Origin: Desulfomicrobium sp. UBA5193
Lineage (GTDB): Bacteria > Desulfobacterota > Desulfovibrionia > Desulfovibrionales > Desulfomicrobiaceae
Direction: 5' to 3'
NCBI GenBank assembly: GCA_002412965.1
Contig: DHWB01000012.1
Coordinates: 79,697-143,696 of the forward strand
Length of the DNA stretch: 64,000 nt
Positions 26,016 through 34,957 of the stretch are shown in pieces. Every line of letters begins with the position of its first letter. The first letter of the stretch is position 1. Both the position numbers and the translations under genes were made by a program. The notes under the pieces were generated by a model. The model searched no databases, had not been told where the DNA came from, and worked only from the letters and a program-made list of their open reading frames with translations.

Positions 26016-26581
26016 TTGAGCACCACCTTTTTAAGATATTCGTTGACCAAATCTTCGTGATCTTTCTTTTTGAGCTGCTTCTTCACAAGATCTTCAGCGG
26101 CAGTGGCAATCTTTTCGGCCAATTCCTCACGGATGGCATCAACCGCCAGCTTGGCTTCCTGAGACGCGGAAATCTCGGCCTGCGCCTTGATCTGCGCAGC
26201 CTGAACTTCAGCCTTGTCGATGATCGTCTGGCGCATGGCCTCGCCCTGGGCCTTTGCATCGTCCAGAATCTTGGCCTTCTCCGCCTCCAGATTCGCAATA
26301 CTCGCCTCAACTTCAAGCAAACGCTTTTCCGCGTCTTCCTTGCGTTCATCGAGATCGGTCAAATCCGCCTCAATCTGCTTGGTCCGCCCGGACAACATAT
26401 CCGCGACGCGCTTGCCCGCGAACTTGTAGATCAAGAATGCGACAATGCCGAAGTTGATAAAGCGATACAGAAGGTCGAGCCACTTATCGTGCCCCCCTCC
26501 TTCTCCACCGCTGGCGAAAGCTATCGCCGCGCAGAGAACCAGTGCTGCCGTCACCAATCCGACAGTCTTGAACTTTTTCAA
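26012..26581 (-). CDS. atpF: ATP synthase Fo b subunit
   Basis: A 189-residue b subunit. After a short hydrophobic N-terminal stretch (about 7-22, a signal-like helix VGLVTAALVLCAAIAFA), residues about 30-50 (WLDLLYRFINFGIVAFLIYKFA) give the membrane anchor, then a long charged coiled coil follows. The TTG start at 26581 is chosen because AAGGAGG lies eight bases upstream. The ATG at 26623 would place that ribosome site inside the gene. The extra N-terminal helix is a common feature of b subunits in this bacterial group. Confidence 0.88.
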   Translation of the reverse strand: MKKFKTVGLVTAALVLCAAIAFASGGEGGGHDKWLDLLYRFINFGIVAFLIYKFAGKRVADMLSGRTKQIEADLTDLDERKEDAEKRLLEVEASIANLEAEKAKILDDAKAQGEAMRQTIIDKAEVQAAQIKAQAEISASQEAKLAVDAIREELAEKIATAAEDLVKKQLKKKDHEDLVNEYLKKVVLN

Positions 26582-26641
26582 AATTCCGCCCTCCTTATAT
26601 GAAAAAGTAAATCTATGACACACAAGGAAACCTCAAAACAA

Positions 26642-27064
26642 CTACGCCTTGCTCAACACCTTGTCGGCAACATTCTTGGCATAGTTCGCGACTTCGCTGC
26701 GCAAAACCTTCAGGGCGGCCTGTTTCTGACCATCGATTTCCTTTCGGGCAGCGGCGATCTGCTCGGCGGCCTCAGAACCGGCCTTGGCCAAGACAGAGGA
26801 TTCCACAGCAACGCCTTCCGCCTTCAAAGACACACGCACCTGCTGAGCCTCAACACGCGCGCCCGTCAAAGCGACCTTGTACTTCTCAAGCTTGCCCTCT
26901 GCTTCAGCCGCAAAGGACTCGATGGAACCCAACTTTTCACTCATGACCTCGGCCCGTTTCTTGATGATCCCCCGAATTGGACGGTACAAGATCAAATTCA
27001 AGACCGTCAGGATGACCAAAAAGTTCACGAGCTGAACAAAAAATGTGTAATCAAGATCAATCAT
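26642..27064 (-). CDS. atpF': ATP synthase Fo b' subunit
   Basis: A 140-residue second b-type subunit: membrane helix at about 6-26 (YTFFVQLVNFLVILTVLNLILYRP) followed by a coiled coil to the end. Paired b and b' subunits form a heterodimeric peripheral stalk, as known from photosynthetic bacteria, Aquifex and many Desulfobacterota. It is the first gene of the operon; no a (atpB) or c (atpE) gene lies near, so these must be elsewhere. Confidence 0.9.
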   Translation of the reverse strand: MIDLDYTFFVQLVNFLVILTVLNLILYRPIRGIIKKRAEVMSEKLGSIESFAAEAEGKLEKYKVALTGARVEAQQVRVSLKAEGVAVESSVLAKAGSEAAEQIAAARKEIDGQKQAALKVLRSEVANYAKNVADKVLSKA

Positions 27065-27109
27065 GCCGCCCCCTAAAAAGTATGTGAATTTTTGTTCAAA
27101 GTCACTGGG

Positions 27110-27138
27110 CCTCTATCTGATTCCCATTTTCGTGTCAA
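27110..27138 (-). promoter_or_regulatory. Candidate promoter of the atp operon
   Basis: On the minus strand TTGACA (27138-27133), 17 bases, then TAGAGG (27115-27110), about 45 bases before atpF'. The same hexamer pair with the same spacing precedes the rubrerythrin gene. Apart from this, the 266-base gap between atpF' and rodA shows no recognisable feature. Confidence 0.45.
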
Positions 27139-27330
27139 AATCTTTTTGGATAAAGTATCAGCAAAATGAGTGGAACTGCCTCGGTTTTCGCAGTTTGTTC
27201 AGAAATTCACGTGCCTAGCGCGCGCCGTCTCCCATCCCCGAATGCACATCCTTTACAGGGGCGATAATCTTCCCGGCCGGCCTTCTGGCCTAGTGAGCGC
27301 GAGTCTTGCGAGGTCGTCAAAAATCAAGGG

Positions 27331-28440
27331 TCAGCCTTTTTTGAAGACAAAACGCCGCATGGCCACATTCAAAACAAGACCGATCATGCAGAAATTGACT
27401 ATCGAGGCGCTGCCCCCATAGCTGATGAATGGCAAGGGAATGCCGACGACAGGCATGATTCCGAGCACCATGCCCATATTGATGAGAATCTGCCAAAAGA
27501 AATAAAAGAAAACACCCGCCGCAATATAGCTGCCGAAGTCATCTTTTGCTTCCAATGTGACAATGTAAATCTGGTAGAGAAATGAGCAAAACAGAATGAG
27601 CAGGATCATGGCGCCGCAGAACCCCCACTCCTCTCCGAACACCGCGAAAGCAAAGTCCGTATGCTTTTCCGGCAGAAATCGGAGCTGGCTCTGGGTGCCT
27701 TCCAGGAATCCCTTGCCCCAGAATCCCCCGGAACCGATGGCAATCTGGGACTGGATGATATGATAGCCGGCCCCAAGAGGATCGTTTCCGGGGTCGAGAA
27801 AGGTCAGTATCCTTTGCTTCTGGTAGTCATGAAGAAAAAACCAGCTAAAGGGCAAAACACTCGGGAGGACAACGACGAGAACCCTGAAAACCGAAGCCGT
27901 GATGCCCTTGAAGAGAATCATGCCGCCCAGGATAAGCAGGATGTTCAATGCGGAACCCAAATCCGGCTGTTTGACGACCATCGCAGCAGGGACCAACCCT
28001 ACCAGCATGGCCTTGCCGAGATTTATCCAGCCAAGCCGACCTTCCATGCGAGCCATGAGCCGGGCGCCGAGAACAAGCACCGCGATCTTTGTCAGTTCAG
28101 TGGGCTGAAGGTTGAAAAAACCGAGATCAAGCCATCTCTTGGCTCCGTATATGGTTTTACCCGCAAAGCTGACGCCAAGCAAAAGAATGAGGCACAAAAT
28201 AAAAAATGGCCACGACACCGACTTGAGGTGCCTGTAATCGACGAGCACAAGGGCCGTCATCACGCACAGCCCCGCTCCGCCCCACAGCAACTGCTTGTTG
28301 AAATAAACATCCAGTTCCAGTCCGGAGGCAACGCGCAGGGTGCTGGCCGAATAGAGGTTCATGGCCCCGATCAAGAACAGAAGCAAGGTCAGGACCAAAA
28401 AACCCCAGTTGATATGAAAAAAAAGTCTTCTGTCGAACAT
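27331..28440 (-). CDS. rodA: Rod-shape peptidoglycan glycosyltransferase RodA
   Basis: A 369-residue SEDS-family membrane protein with about ten hydrophobic helices. Family landmarks are KRWLDLGFFNLQPTELTKIAVLV near 110 (with the conserved QPTE), the large loop with YHIIQSQIAIGSGGFWGKGFLEGTQSQLRFLPEKHTDFAFAVFGEEWG, and the end GMVLGIMPVVGIPLPFISYGGSA. It polymerises glycan strands in the elongasome with PBP2, whose gene precedes it by 12 bases. It is the last gene of the mre operon. Confidence 0.96.
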   Translation of the reverse strand: MFDRRLFFHINWGFLVLTLLLFLIGAMNLYSASTLRVASGLELDVYFNKQLLWGGAGLCVMTALVLVDYRHLKSVSWPFFILCLILLLGVSFAGKTIYGAKRWLDLGFFNLQPTELTKIAVLVLGARLMARMEGRLGWINLGKAMLVGLVPAAMVVKQPDLGSALNILLILGGMILFKGITASVFRVLVVVLPSVLPFSWFFLHDYQKQRILTFLDPGNDPLGAGYHIIQSQIAIGSGGFWGKGFLEGTQSQLRFLPEKHTDFAFAVFGEEWGFCGAMILLILFCSFLYQIYIVTLEAKDDFGSYIAAGVFFYFFWQILINMGMVLGIMPVVGIPLPFISYGGSASIVNFCMIGLVLNVAMRRFVFKKG

Positions 28441-28452
28441 GGATCTTCCTGC

Positions 28453-30246
28453 TCAATTTCCTGATTGCACGCCAAAAAGAGCATCAACAACGGCGCCGGC
28501 CACGGGTCCCGCATCCGATCCGCCATGCCCGCCGTGTTCCACCATCGCCACGACCACAAACCGTCGCCCGTCCTTTTCCGCAAAGCAGGCCAGCCAAGCA
28601 TGGTCCCTGTATTTATAGGGAATCTCGTTCGTCTTCTTTTTCTCGTACTTGTCCAGTAACTTCACGACCTGGGCCGTACCGGTCTTGCCACCGATCCGGA
28701 TGCCCGAACGCCGAAGAAGCTTGGCCGTACCCCTCTCCTCATCGACAGTAGCGACCATGGCATCGAGAATCAGCTTCCTCGTAGATTTGCCCATAGGCAA
28801 TTCGCTCACGACCTCGGGAGTCTCTGTCCGCAACAAGGTGGGACGCAGGAGATACCCGCCATTGACCAAGGCCGCAACAAACCGGGCAACCTGCATAGGA
28901 GTTGTCAAGGTATAGCCCTGGCCTATGGAGTAATTCAGCGTTTCTCCACCCTGCCATTTTTCTCCGAAACGATTCAGCTTCCATTCTGCCGTCGGCATAT
29001 TGCCTGATCGCTCGTGAGGCAGCTCGACGCCGGTTTTGACCCCGAACCCGCAACGGATCGCATATTCGCTGATCGCATTCACGCCCAGTCGCTCGCCGAG
29101 CTGATAATAGTAAACGTCGCAGGATTCGCGCAGAGACTTCTTGAAATCCGTTGTCCCATGCCCACCCTTGTTCCAGCAACGAAACTCGCGCTGGCCGAGC
29201 TTGTACACGCCGGAGCAGAAGACAGTCGAGGAAGGTATCACAGAACCGCTCTCCAGTCCCAGTCCGCCCAGGACCAGCTTGAAGACCGAACCCGGAGGAT
29301 AGGCGCTTTGCACCGGCCGATTCTGCAATGGGTGCAGGGGATCTTCCAGCAGTTCCTTCCACTTGACGTGACTTATGCCGACAACAAATTCGTTGGGGTC
29401 ATAGCTGGGCAGGCTGACCTGAGTGAGTACCTCCCCCGTATCGGCGTCCATGGCCACGACGGACCCGACCCGTCCCTCCAGAGCCTTGGTCGCGACCTCC
29501 TGCAAGGCAAGAGAAATGCTCAAGTTCAAATCCTGGCCCATGATCGGGGAAGAGACCACCCGTGAAGACAACACCCGGCCGGAAGCGTCGACCTCGAACT
29601 CTTCAAGCCCTTTGGTTCCGCGCAGCGTGCGCTCCAGCACCAACTCCACCCCCTGCTTGCCCACATCGTCGCCAAGCTGCAGGTCAGGGTCGTTGTTCAG
29701 TTCTTCTTCGTTTGCTCTGGCCACATAGCCAAGGACATGCGCCAGGGTCGACCCATAAGCGTAGGAGCGTTTTGGGCGCACCGCAATGGTCAGGCCCGGC
29801 CAATCCTGCCTGTGGGATTCCACCAAGGCTACCAGTTCAAAAGGAATGTTGGGTACGATGACCTGCTCGTCAAAATGCTTGACCCGCTTGCGGCCAATCT
29901 CAAAAGCCTTTTGCAGCTCATCCCTCGGCTGACCCGTCCAGCGGCTGATCTGATCCAAAGTACCCGGAATATCGGGGCAGTCTTCCCTCACCAGGGCCAA
30001 GGCGTACGCCGGAGTATTTTCCGCGAGCAGCACGCCGGTCCGGTCACGGATAATTCCCCGTGGGGAAAACATGGTGCTTTGCCGGGTCCTGTTTTCCTGA
30101 GCCCGGCTCTTGTAAAAATCACTTTTGTAGATTTGCAGGTACCACAGCCGGATGCCGAAGGTGCAAAAAAGGACCACCAAGAGGACGAGCAGCAAGGTGG
30201 ACCCGGAAAAAATCCGAGGTCTCTCCGGCGAATCAAACGCGCCCAT
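28453..30246 (-). CDS. mrdA: Penicillin-binding protein 2 (transpeptidase)
   Basis: A 597-residue class B PBP. A single N-terminal membrane helix (about 16-37, STLLLVLLVVLFCTFGIRLWYL) precedes the pedestal domain and the transpeptidase domain. The active-site SxxK is SVFK in YPPGSVFKLVLG (near 310), SCD lies in LRESCDVYYYQLGE, and KTGTAQ is present near 525. It cross-links peptidoglycan during elongation, paired with RodA. It overlaps mreD by 14 bases. Confidence 0.96.
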   Translation of the reverse strand: MGAFDSPERPRIFSGSTLLLVLLVVLFCTFGIRLWYLQIYKSDFYKSRAQENRTRQSTMFSPRGIIRDRTGVLLAENTPAYALALVREDCPDIPGTLDQISRWTGQPRDELQKAFEIGRKRVKHFDEQVIVPNIPFELVALVESHRQDWPGLTIAVRPKRSYAYGSTLAHVLGYVARANEEELNNDPDLQLGDDVGKQGVELVLERTLRGTKGLEEFEVDASGRVLSSRVVSSPIMGQDLNLSISLALQEVATKALEGRVGSVVAMDADTGEVLTQVSLPSYDPNEFVVGISHVKWKELLEDPLHPLQNRPVQSAYPPGSVFKLVLGGLGLESGSVIPSSTVFCSGVYKLGQREFRCWNKGGHGTTDFKKSLRESCDVYYYQLGERLGVNAISEYAIRCGFGVKTGVELPHERSGNMPTAEWKLNRFGEKWQGGETLNYSIGQGYTLTTPMQVARFVAALVNGGYLLRPTLLRTETPEVVSELPMGKSTRKLILDAMVATVDEERGTAKLLRRSGIRIGGKTGTAQVVKLLDKYEKKKTNEIPYKYRDHAWLACFAEKDGRRFVVVAMVEHGGHGGSDAGPVAGAVVDALFGVQSGN

Positions 30247-30739
30247 GCCTGCCCCTCCGCTGATACATGAGCAACGAAATTCCCCAGAAGATCATGTACG
30301 CAAGCCACTGCTTGGCAATCCAGGGCCAAGGCGCATGCATCTGCGCCGGCAATTCCTGAAAGGTTATGGCCCCGTTCAATACGACCCACGACCAGCAAGC
30401 CAGCAGCAAGGAAAAAAGAAGAATGAAGAGTGGATTTTCAGGCTCAAGAAGCCATCTTGAGAGCAGATAAAAGGCGAACAAACCCGCATAAAAAAGAATG
30501 ACCACGCCAAACACCAGATTCCCGATCCCCTCCTGCACAAGCACCCACAAAAGGGTCATCCAGGCGGCAGTCCACCATTGGCCGGACTGCAGACAAATGA
30601 GTAGCCCAGGAGCAAGAAAATCAAGTCCCCCCGAAAGCTCTTGCGCCCAGATGCTGACGACGAAGTAACTCGCCCACCAGAGGAACGCAGGGACCTGCCC
30701 GGTATTGGAACTTTCGTGCTGCGTGGCTGATAGTCTCAC
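30233..30739 (-). CDS. mreD: Rod shape-determining protein MreD
   Basis: A 168-residue, strongly hydrophobic protein with about five membrane helices and no long soluble part. The sequence family is poorly conserved, so the call leans on size, topology and its place between mreC and mrdA, where MreD is always found. It starts with GTG, overlapping the mreC stop (GTGA). Confidence 0.85.
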   Translation of the reverse strand: MRLSATQHESSNTGQVPAFLWWASYFVVSIWAQELSGGLDFLAPGLLICLQSGQWWTAAWMTLLWVLVQEGIGNLVFGVVILFYAGLFAFYLLSRWLLEPENPLFILLFSLLLACWSWVVLNGAITFQELPAQMHAPWPWIAKQWLAYMIFWGISLLMYQRRGRHGRV

Positions 30740-31740
30740 GGTTTTTTGCGCACTGGATGGCGGGTTGCGGTGGACGCGCCGTTGCCGGGCGTGACCGAAG
30801 CGTTCGTCGCGGGTGGAGTTTCTGGGGCAACGGAGGCATTGCCTGCGGGCGGCGCGCTCTGGCCTGAGGTCGCATTGGTCACTGGCGAAGCGATGACAGC
30901 CTGACCCGCATCAAAGCCGTCATTGCGGCTCAAGACCAAAAGCTCTTCGTAATAGCGCAAAGCCAGCAGGGGTTCGGCATAGACTTTTTGAAAAAGGGAG
31001 ACATCCGCAGGCGTCACTTCCACCACGCGGGCCACGGGAATGCCCTTGGGAAAAACGCCTCCCTGCCCGGAACTGAGCAGGATCTCTCCGGGGCTGACGG
31101 GATCGTTGCGGGGGATGAACTTGACTTCCAGAAAGGCGCCCGCCCCCTGCCCCTGGACAATGGCAGGTACGCGGCCCTCGCTGGTGATGACCGGAATCCG
31201 GCTGGTCGCATCGGACAGCAGGACGACGGAGGAGAAATGAAGGCCCGGCTTGGCGATGCGTCCAACCACGCCCTTGGTCGAAATGACCGGGTCATTGGGG
31301 CGCACGCCATGCATCGAGCCAACATCGATCAGCAAGGTTTCGAGGATGGCGTTGGGACCAAGCTTCTGGCCGATGACCCGCCCTCCCCGCTTCTCCCAGG
31401 ACGCTTCTGGGCTGAAGCGCAACAGGGAAGTCAGACGATCGGCGGACTTTGCTTTCTCGGAAATGCGGCCAAGCTCAAATTCCAGTTCCCGGACACGCAG
31501 GGTCAAATCTTCGTTTTCCTGCCGCACGCCGACCAAGTACACATAACGCGACCAGAATTCGTCCACATTGTTCTGCAACCATCGTCCGGGAGCCAGAATC
31601 CAGCCGGCCAACTCCAGTCCGGTCGCGGAGGCCAGCCTATCCAGATATCCTGTTTTCCAGTTCCATGTGTACATGGAAAAATAGAGAAACAGGGGAAGAA
31701 AAAAAAAGAGAACCAGGTATCTGAAGCGAGGGGACATCAC
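30736..31740 (-). CDS. mreC: Rod shape-determining protein MreC
   Basis: A 334-residue protein with one N-terminal membrane helix (about 6-23, YLVLFFFLPLFLYFSMYTW), a periplasmic coiled coil (about 70-100, LVGVRQENEDLTLRVRELEFELGRISEKA) and the beta-barrel pair typical of MreC (VIGQKLGPNAILETLLIDVGSMHGVRPNDPVI). After about residue 285 it ends in a low-complexity Ala/Thr/Pro/Asn tail that is not part of the fold. MreC links MreB to PBP2. Confidence 0.94.
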   Translation of the reverse strand: MMSPRFRYLVLFFFLPLFLYFSMYTWNWKTGYLDRLASATGLELAGWILAPGRWLQNNVDEFWSRYVYLVGVRQENEDLTLRVRELEFELGRISEKAKSADRLTSLLRFSPEASWEKRGGRVIGQKLGPNAILETLLIDVGSMHGVRPNDPVISTKGVVGRIAKPGLHFSSVVLLSDATSRIPVITSEGRVPAIVQGQGAGAFLEVKFIPRNDPVSPGEILLSSGQGGVFPKGIPVARVVEVTPADVSLFQKVYAEPLLALRYYEELLVLSRNDGFDAGQAVIASPVTNATSGQSAPPAGNASVAPETPPATNASVTPGNGASTATRHPVRKKP

Positions 31741-31741
31741 T

Positions 31742-32782
31742 CTACTCGATGGTTACCTCGCGCAGGACATCCAGATTGTCCAAGACCTTGCCCGACCCCA
31801 GCGCCACCGTGGACAGGGGATCATCGACCACGGTGATGGGCAGGGAAGTCTCCTCGCGCAACAAGCTGTCCAAACCCTTCAGGAGCGCTCCGCCGCCGGT
31901 CAGCACGATGCCCCTGTCGACAATGTCCGCCGCCAGTTCCGGCGGGGTCTGCTCAAGGGCGATACGCACGGCCTGCACAATGGAATCCACGGGCTCGGAG
32001 ATGGCCTTGCGGACTTCCTCGGAGGTGATGGAAATGTTTTGCGGGATGCCAGAAACAAGATCACGGCCTTTGACGTTCATGACCAGTTCCGGATCCATGG
32101 GATAGGCGGAGCCAATGGTCATCTTGATGTCCTCGGCCGAACTCTCGCCGATGAGCATGTTGTACTTGCGCTTCACGTGCTGGAGAATGGCCTCGTCCAT
32201 CTTGTCCCCGCCGATGCGCACGGACTTGGAGTAGACGATGCCCGCCAGGGAGATGACCGCCACCTCGGTGGTCCCGCCGCCGATATCCACGACCATGTTG
32301 GAGGTCGGTTCGGTGATGGGCAGATCCGCCCCGATGGCAGCGGCCATCGGCTCCTCGATCAGAAAGACTTCGCGTGCGCCGGCGCTTTGAGCCGACTCGC
32401 GCACAGCCCGCTTTTCCACCTGGGTGATGCCGGTGGGCACGCAGATGACAATGCGGGGACGTACCAGTCGACGGCTGTTGTGGACCTTGGAAATGAAGTG
32501 CCGAAGCATTGCCTCCGTCACTTCAAAATCCGCGATGACGCCGTCCTTCATGGGACGGATGGCCACGATATTGCCAGGTGTACGGCCAAGCATCCGCTTG
32601 GCTTCGCTGCCCACGGCCAGCACCTTGTTGTTGCCGCGATTGTCGCGCTTGACCGCGACGACGGAAGGTTCCCGCAGAACGATACCCTTGCCCTTGACGT
32701 AGACACAGGTGTTGGCGGTTCCAAGATCGATTGCCAGATCGTTCGAAAAGAATCCCAAAATCTTATCCAAAATTCTGGACAT
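31742..32782 (-). CDS. mreB: Rod shape-determining protein MreB
   Basis: A 346-residue actin homologue. The phosphate-1 motif is DLAIDLGTANTCVYVKGKG (about 15-33), phosphate-2 is VVDIGGGTTEVAVISL (about 165), and the adenosine motif is IVLTGGGALLKGLD (about 290). It forms membrane-bound filaments that direct elongation, and it begins with an amphipathic helix (MSRILDKILGFFSND). It is the first gene of the operon mreB-mreC-mreD-mrdA-rodA. Confidence 0.98.
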   Translation of the reverse strand: MSRILDKILGFFSNDLAIDLGTANTCVYVKGKGIVLREPSVVAVKRDNRGNNKVLAVGSEAKRMLGRTPGNIVAIRPMKDGVIADFEVTEAMLRHFISKVHNSRRLVRPRIVICVPTGITQVEKRAVRESAQSAGAREVFLIEEPMAAAIGADLPITEPTSNMVVDIGGGTTEVAVISLAGIVYSKSVRIGGDKMDEAILQHVKRKYNMLIGESSAEDIKMTIGSAYPMDPELVMNVKGRDLVSGIPQNISITSEEVRKAISEPVDSIVQAVRIALEQTPPELAADIVDRGIVLTGGGALLKGLDSLLREETSLPITVVDDPLSTVALGSGKVLDNLDVLREVTIE

Positions 32783-32967
32783 ATATTTCCTCTTTTATCA
32801 TGTTCGGCGCGGTACGCCGATAATGCGCGGCATGTTCCGAAACACGCGTAACGACGGAACACGCATCAATTGGTCAAAATCTGCATAACGAGCCGCTCTG
32901 CTTATCAGAAGTTCAATGCGCAGGCAACCTCCACCCAGGGCAGGCATAAATCCCAATCATACCAGGC

Positions 32968-33924
32968 ATGTCACCCAATAGATTTTATCCCCTGTCGGTC
33001 TACTTCCAGAGATGCTTCGGGCAACGGATCCGCAAGATCCCCCTGGACGCGGGCAGTTCCTGTCCAAATCGGGATGGCACCCTGTCCAGAAGCGGATGCA
33101 CTTTCTGCAACCAGATGGGATCGGGCACCGGACTTGCCCGTACAGGCATGTCTCTGAGCCGCCAATATCTCGCCGGACGGCAGCGGTTCGTTGGCCGCGC
33201 GGAAAACACGCGCTTCCTCGGATACATTCAATCCTTCTCAAACACCCATGGCCCCGCCGCACGACTCCGGGAACTGCTCCGAGAGTTCGACGGATTGCCT
33301 GACCTGGCCGGTCTGGCCATCGGAACCCGTCCGGATTGCCTGGATGAGGAGAAGCTGAAAATTCTGCAGACCGCGCCCTTTGAGGAGATCTGGCTGGATC
33401 TGGGCCTTCAGTCCGCCCATGATCGCACTCTTGAACTGATCCACCGGGGACACGACGCGGCATGCTTCGCGACCTGGGTCAACAAAGCCGCAGAGCGGGG
33501 CATCAAAGTCTGCGCCCACGTCATCACAGGGCTGCCGGGCGAGAACCTGGCGGACTTCGAACAAACCATTGCCTTTGTCAACAGCCTGCCCGTGGCCGGC
33601 ATCAAAATACATAATCTGTATGTCTGCCTGGACACGGCCCTGGAACATGCATGGCGGTCAGGAACGCTCGAACTTCTCTCCCGGGAGGAGTCCTTGGCCT
33701 GGCTTGTACGCGCAATTACGCTATTACGCCCGGAAATCGTCATCCAGCGCATGAACAGCGACCCGGGCACTGACGAGTTGGTGGCCCCGAAATGGGCCCT
33801 GGAAAAAGCGGGATTCATCAATGCGGTCAAACAAAACCTGCTCGAAGCGGATTCCTGGCAAGGGAAAGCCCTCGGCCTGCCCTTGCCTGCATGGTTCAAC
33901 CTTCAAGGACGGCAACATTCATGA
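32968..33924 (+). CDS. Radical SAM protein, YhcC/TIGR01212 family
   Basis: A 318-residue radical SAM protein. The cluster-binding cysteines lie in CPNRDGTLSRSGCTFCNQMGSG (about 31-52), with the unusual wide spacing of this family. Later landmarks are LPDLAGLAIGTRPDCLDEEKL, EIWLDLGLQSAHDRTLELIHRGHD and CAHVITGLPGE. The family relates to Elp3-like radical SAM enzymes, and its substrate is not known to me. Its stop overlaps the start of the ogt gene (ATGA), so the two are co-expressed. Confidence 0.9.
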   Translation: MSPNRFYPLSVYFQRCFGQRIRKIPLDAGSSCPNRDGTLSRSGCTFCNQMGSGTGLARTGMSLSRQYLAGRQRFVGRAENTRFLGYIQSFSNTHGPAARLRELLREFDGLPDLAGLAIGTRPDCLDEEKLKILQTAPFEEIWLDLGLQSAHDRTLELIHRGHDAACFATWVNKAAERGIKVCAHVITGLPGENLADFEQTIAFVNSLPVAGIKIHNLYVCLDTALEHAWRSGTLELLSREESLAWLVRAITLLRPEIVIQRMNSDPGTDELVAPKWALEKAGFINAVKQNLLEADSWQGKALGLPLPAWFNLQGRQHS

Positions 33925-34400
33925 ACAAGATTGTGGAGACATTCTCGAACCAGTGGTTTTCCGCCACATTCGAATGGACTGACGGATTTCTGGTCCAGAT
34001 AGATTTGACTGCGGAGCAAAAGGCCGCCACCGCGCCAAGGTCAGCTTATGGTGTGGAGTTGGCCCGCATAGTGGAACACTATGAGCAGCTTGGTGCGGAC
34101 ATGTGGCCCGACCTGCCTCTGGACAGGCGCACGCTGACCGCATTTTCCCTGAAGGTCCTGGAAACCCTGCGCCGCAATACTCCCAGAGGCTCCTGGACCA
34201 CATACGGCCAGTTGGCCGCACTCTGCGGCTCGCCCCGGGGAGCCCGCGCCGTGGGCGGAGTCATGGCCAGAAACCCCTGGCCGCTGCTGTACCCCTGCCA
34301 CCGGGTTCTGGCCGGTAATCTCGGACTGGGCGGCTTCGGCCCAGGGATCGAACTGAAGCAGACCCTGCTTACTCTGGAAAAGGCTCGTCTTCGGGGGTGA
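33921..34400 (+). CDS. ogt: Methylated-DNA-[protein]-cysteine S-methyltransferase
   Basis: A 159-residue suicide repair protein that moves the alkyl group of O6-alkylguanine onto its own cysteine. The acceptor is Cys126 in LLYPCHRVLAGN. The helix-turn-helix region is GSWTTYGQLAALCGSPRGARAVGGVMARNPWP. The ATG at 33921 has AAGGA upstream and overlaps the radical SAM stop; a longer frame to 33792 lies inside that gene. Its 3' end overlaps the convergent PilZ gene by 32 bases. Confidence 0.93.
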   Translation: MNKIVETFSNQWFSATFEWTDGFLVQIDLTAEQKAATAPRSAYGVELARIVEHYEQLGADMWPDLPLDRRTLTAFSLKVLETLRRNTPRGSWTTYGQLAALCGSPRGARAVGGVMARNPWPLLYPCHRVLAGNLGLGGFGPGIELKQTLLTLEKARLRG

Positions 34401-34743
34401 AGGCGGGGCGGCGCAATTCCTGGTCGACCAGATCCGCATCCTCCGCATAAAGGCGGACCAGATTGCGCAGATGGGCGAAGCTTGCTTCGTCCATGCGCAA
34501 AAAATCAATGGCGCCGTCCTGCCCGGCGCGGATGATCCGGCCATGGATGTGCATCCGCAGCCCGGATTCAAGCTCCAGGGTGACATCACATTCCTTGCCG
34601 GGCAGAATCCACTCATCCGTGGCGCACGAGAGCCCCTTCAGACTCAAGTCATGAACCACGCCCCGAACCTGCTTGCCTTCAAAAGATATGGTCAGTGGAA
34701 ATTCAAGATTGACCCGACTTCGCTTGCGTCGTTCTTGTGTCAT
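34369..34743 (-). CDS. PilZ-domain protein (probable cyclic-di-GMP receptor)
   Basis: A 124-residue single PilZ domain. The N-terminal ERRKRSRVNLEFPLTISF gives the RxxxR c-di-GMP motif, and VVHDLSLKGLSCATDE corresponds to the D/NxSxxG motif (DLSLKG). It likely binds c-di-GMP, and the target cannot be inferred. The ATG at 34743 follows GGAGG; the upstream extension lacks a ribosome site. The tail overlaps the end of ogt on the other strand. Confidence 0.88.
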   Translation of the reverse strand: MTQERRKRSRVNLEFPLTISFEGKQVRGVVHDLSLKGLSCATDEWILPGKECDVTLELESGLRMHIHGRIIRAGQDGAIDFLRMDEASFAHLRNLVRLYAEDADLVDQELRRPAFTPEDEPFPE

Positions 34744-34921
34744 GTTTCCTCCAGCCCCTGCGTATACATTCCCCGGATGGGGACGAGTCCTTGAGCGACA
34801 ATTTGCGCGGGACCGCAGCGGACAATGCAAAAAGTATTTACGTGAATTTTAATCCTTCGTCGACATCAAAGCTTCAATACTTCTGGCTTGATGGGGCGCT
34901 TGAGCTCCCGCGCTGTCTCAT

Positions 34922-34956
34922 AAAAAAGAAACCCCGGCATTGGCCGGGGCTCTGTT
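34922..34956 (-). terminator. Rho-independent terminator of the DEAD-box gene
   Basis: On the minus strand, GCCCCGGC, a CAAT-type loop and GCCGGGGT form a stem followed by a T-rich run, immediately after the helicase stop. The rest of the gap to the PilZ gene shows nothing recognisable. Confidence 0.85.
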
Positions 34957-34957
34957 T

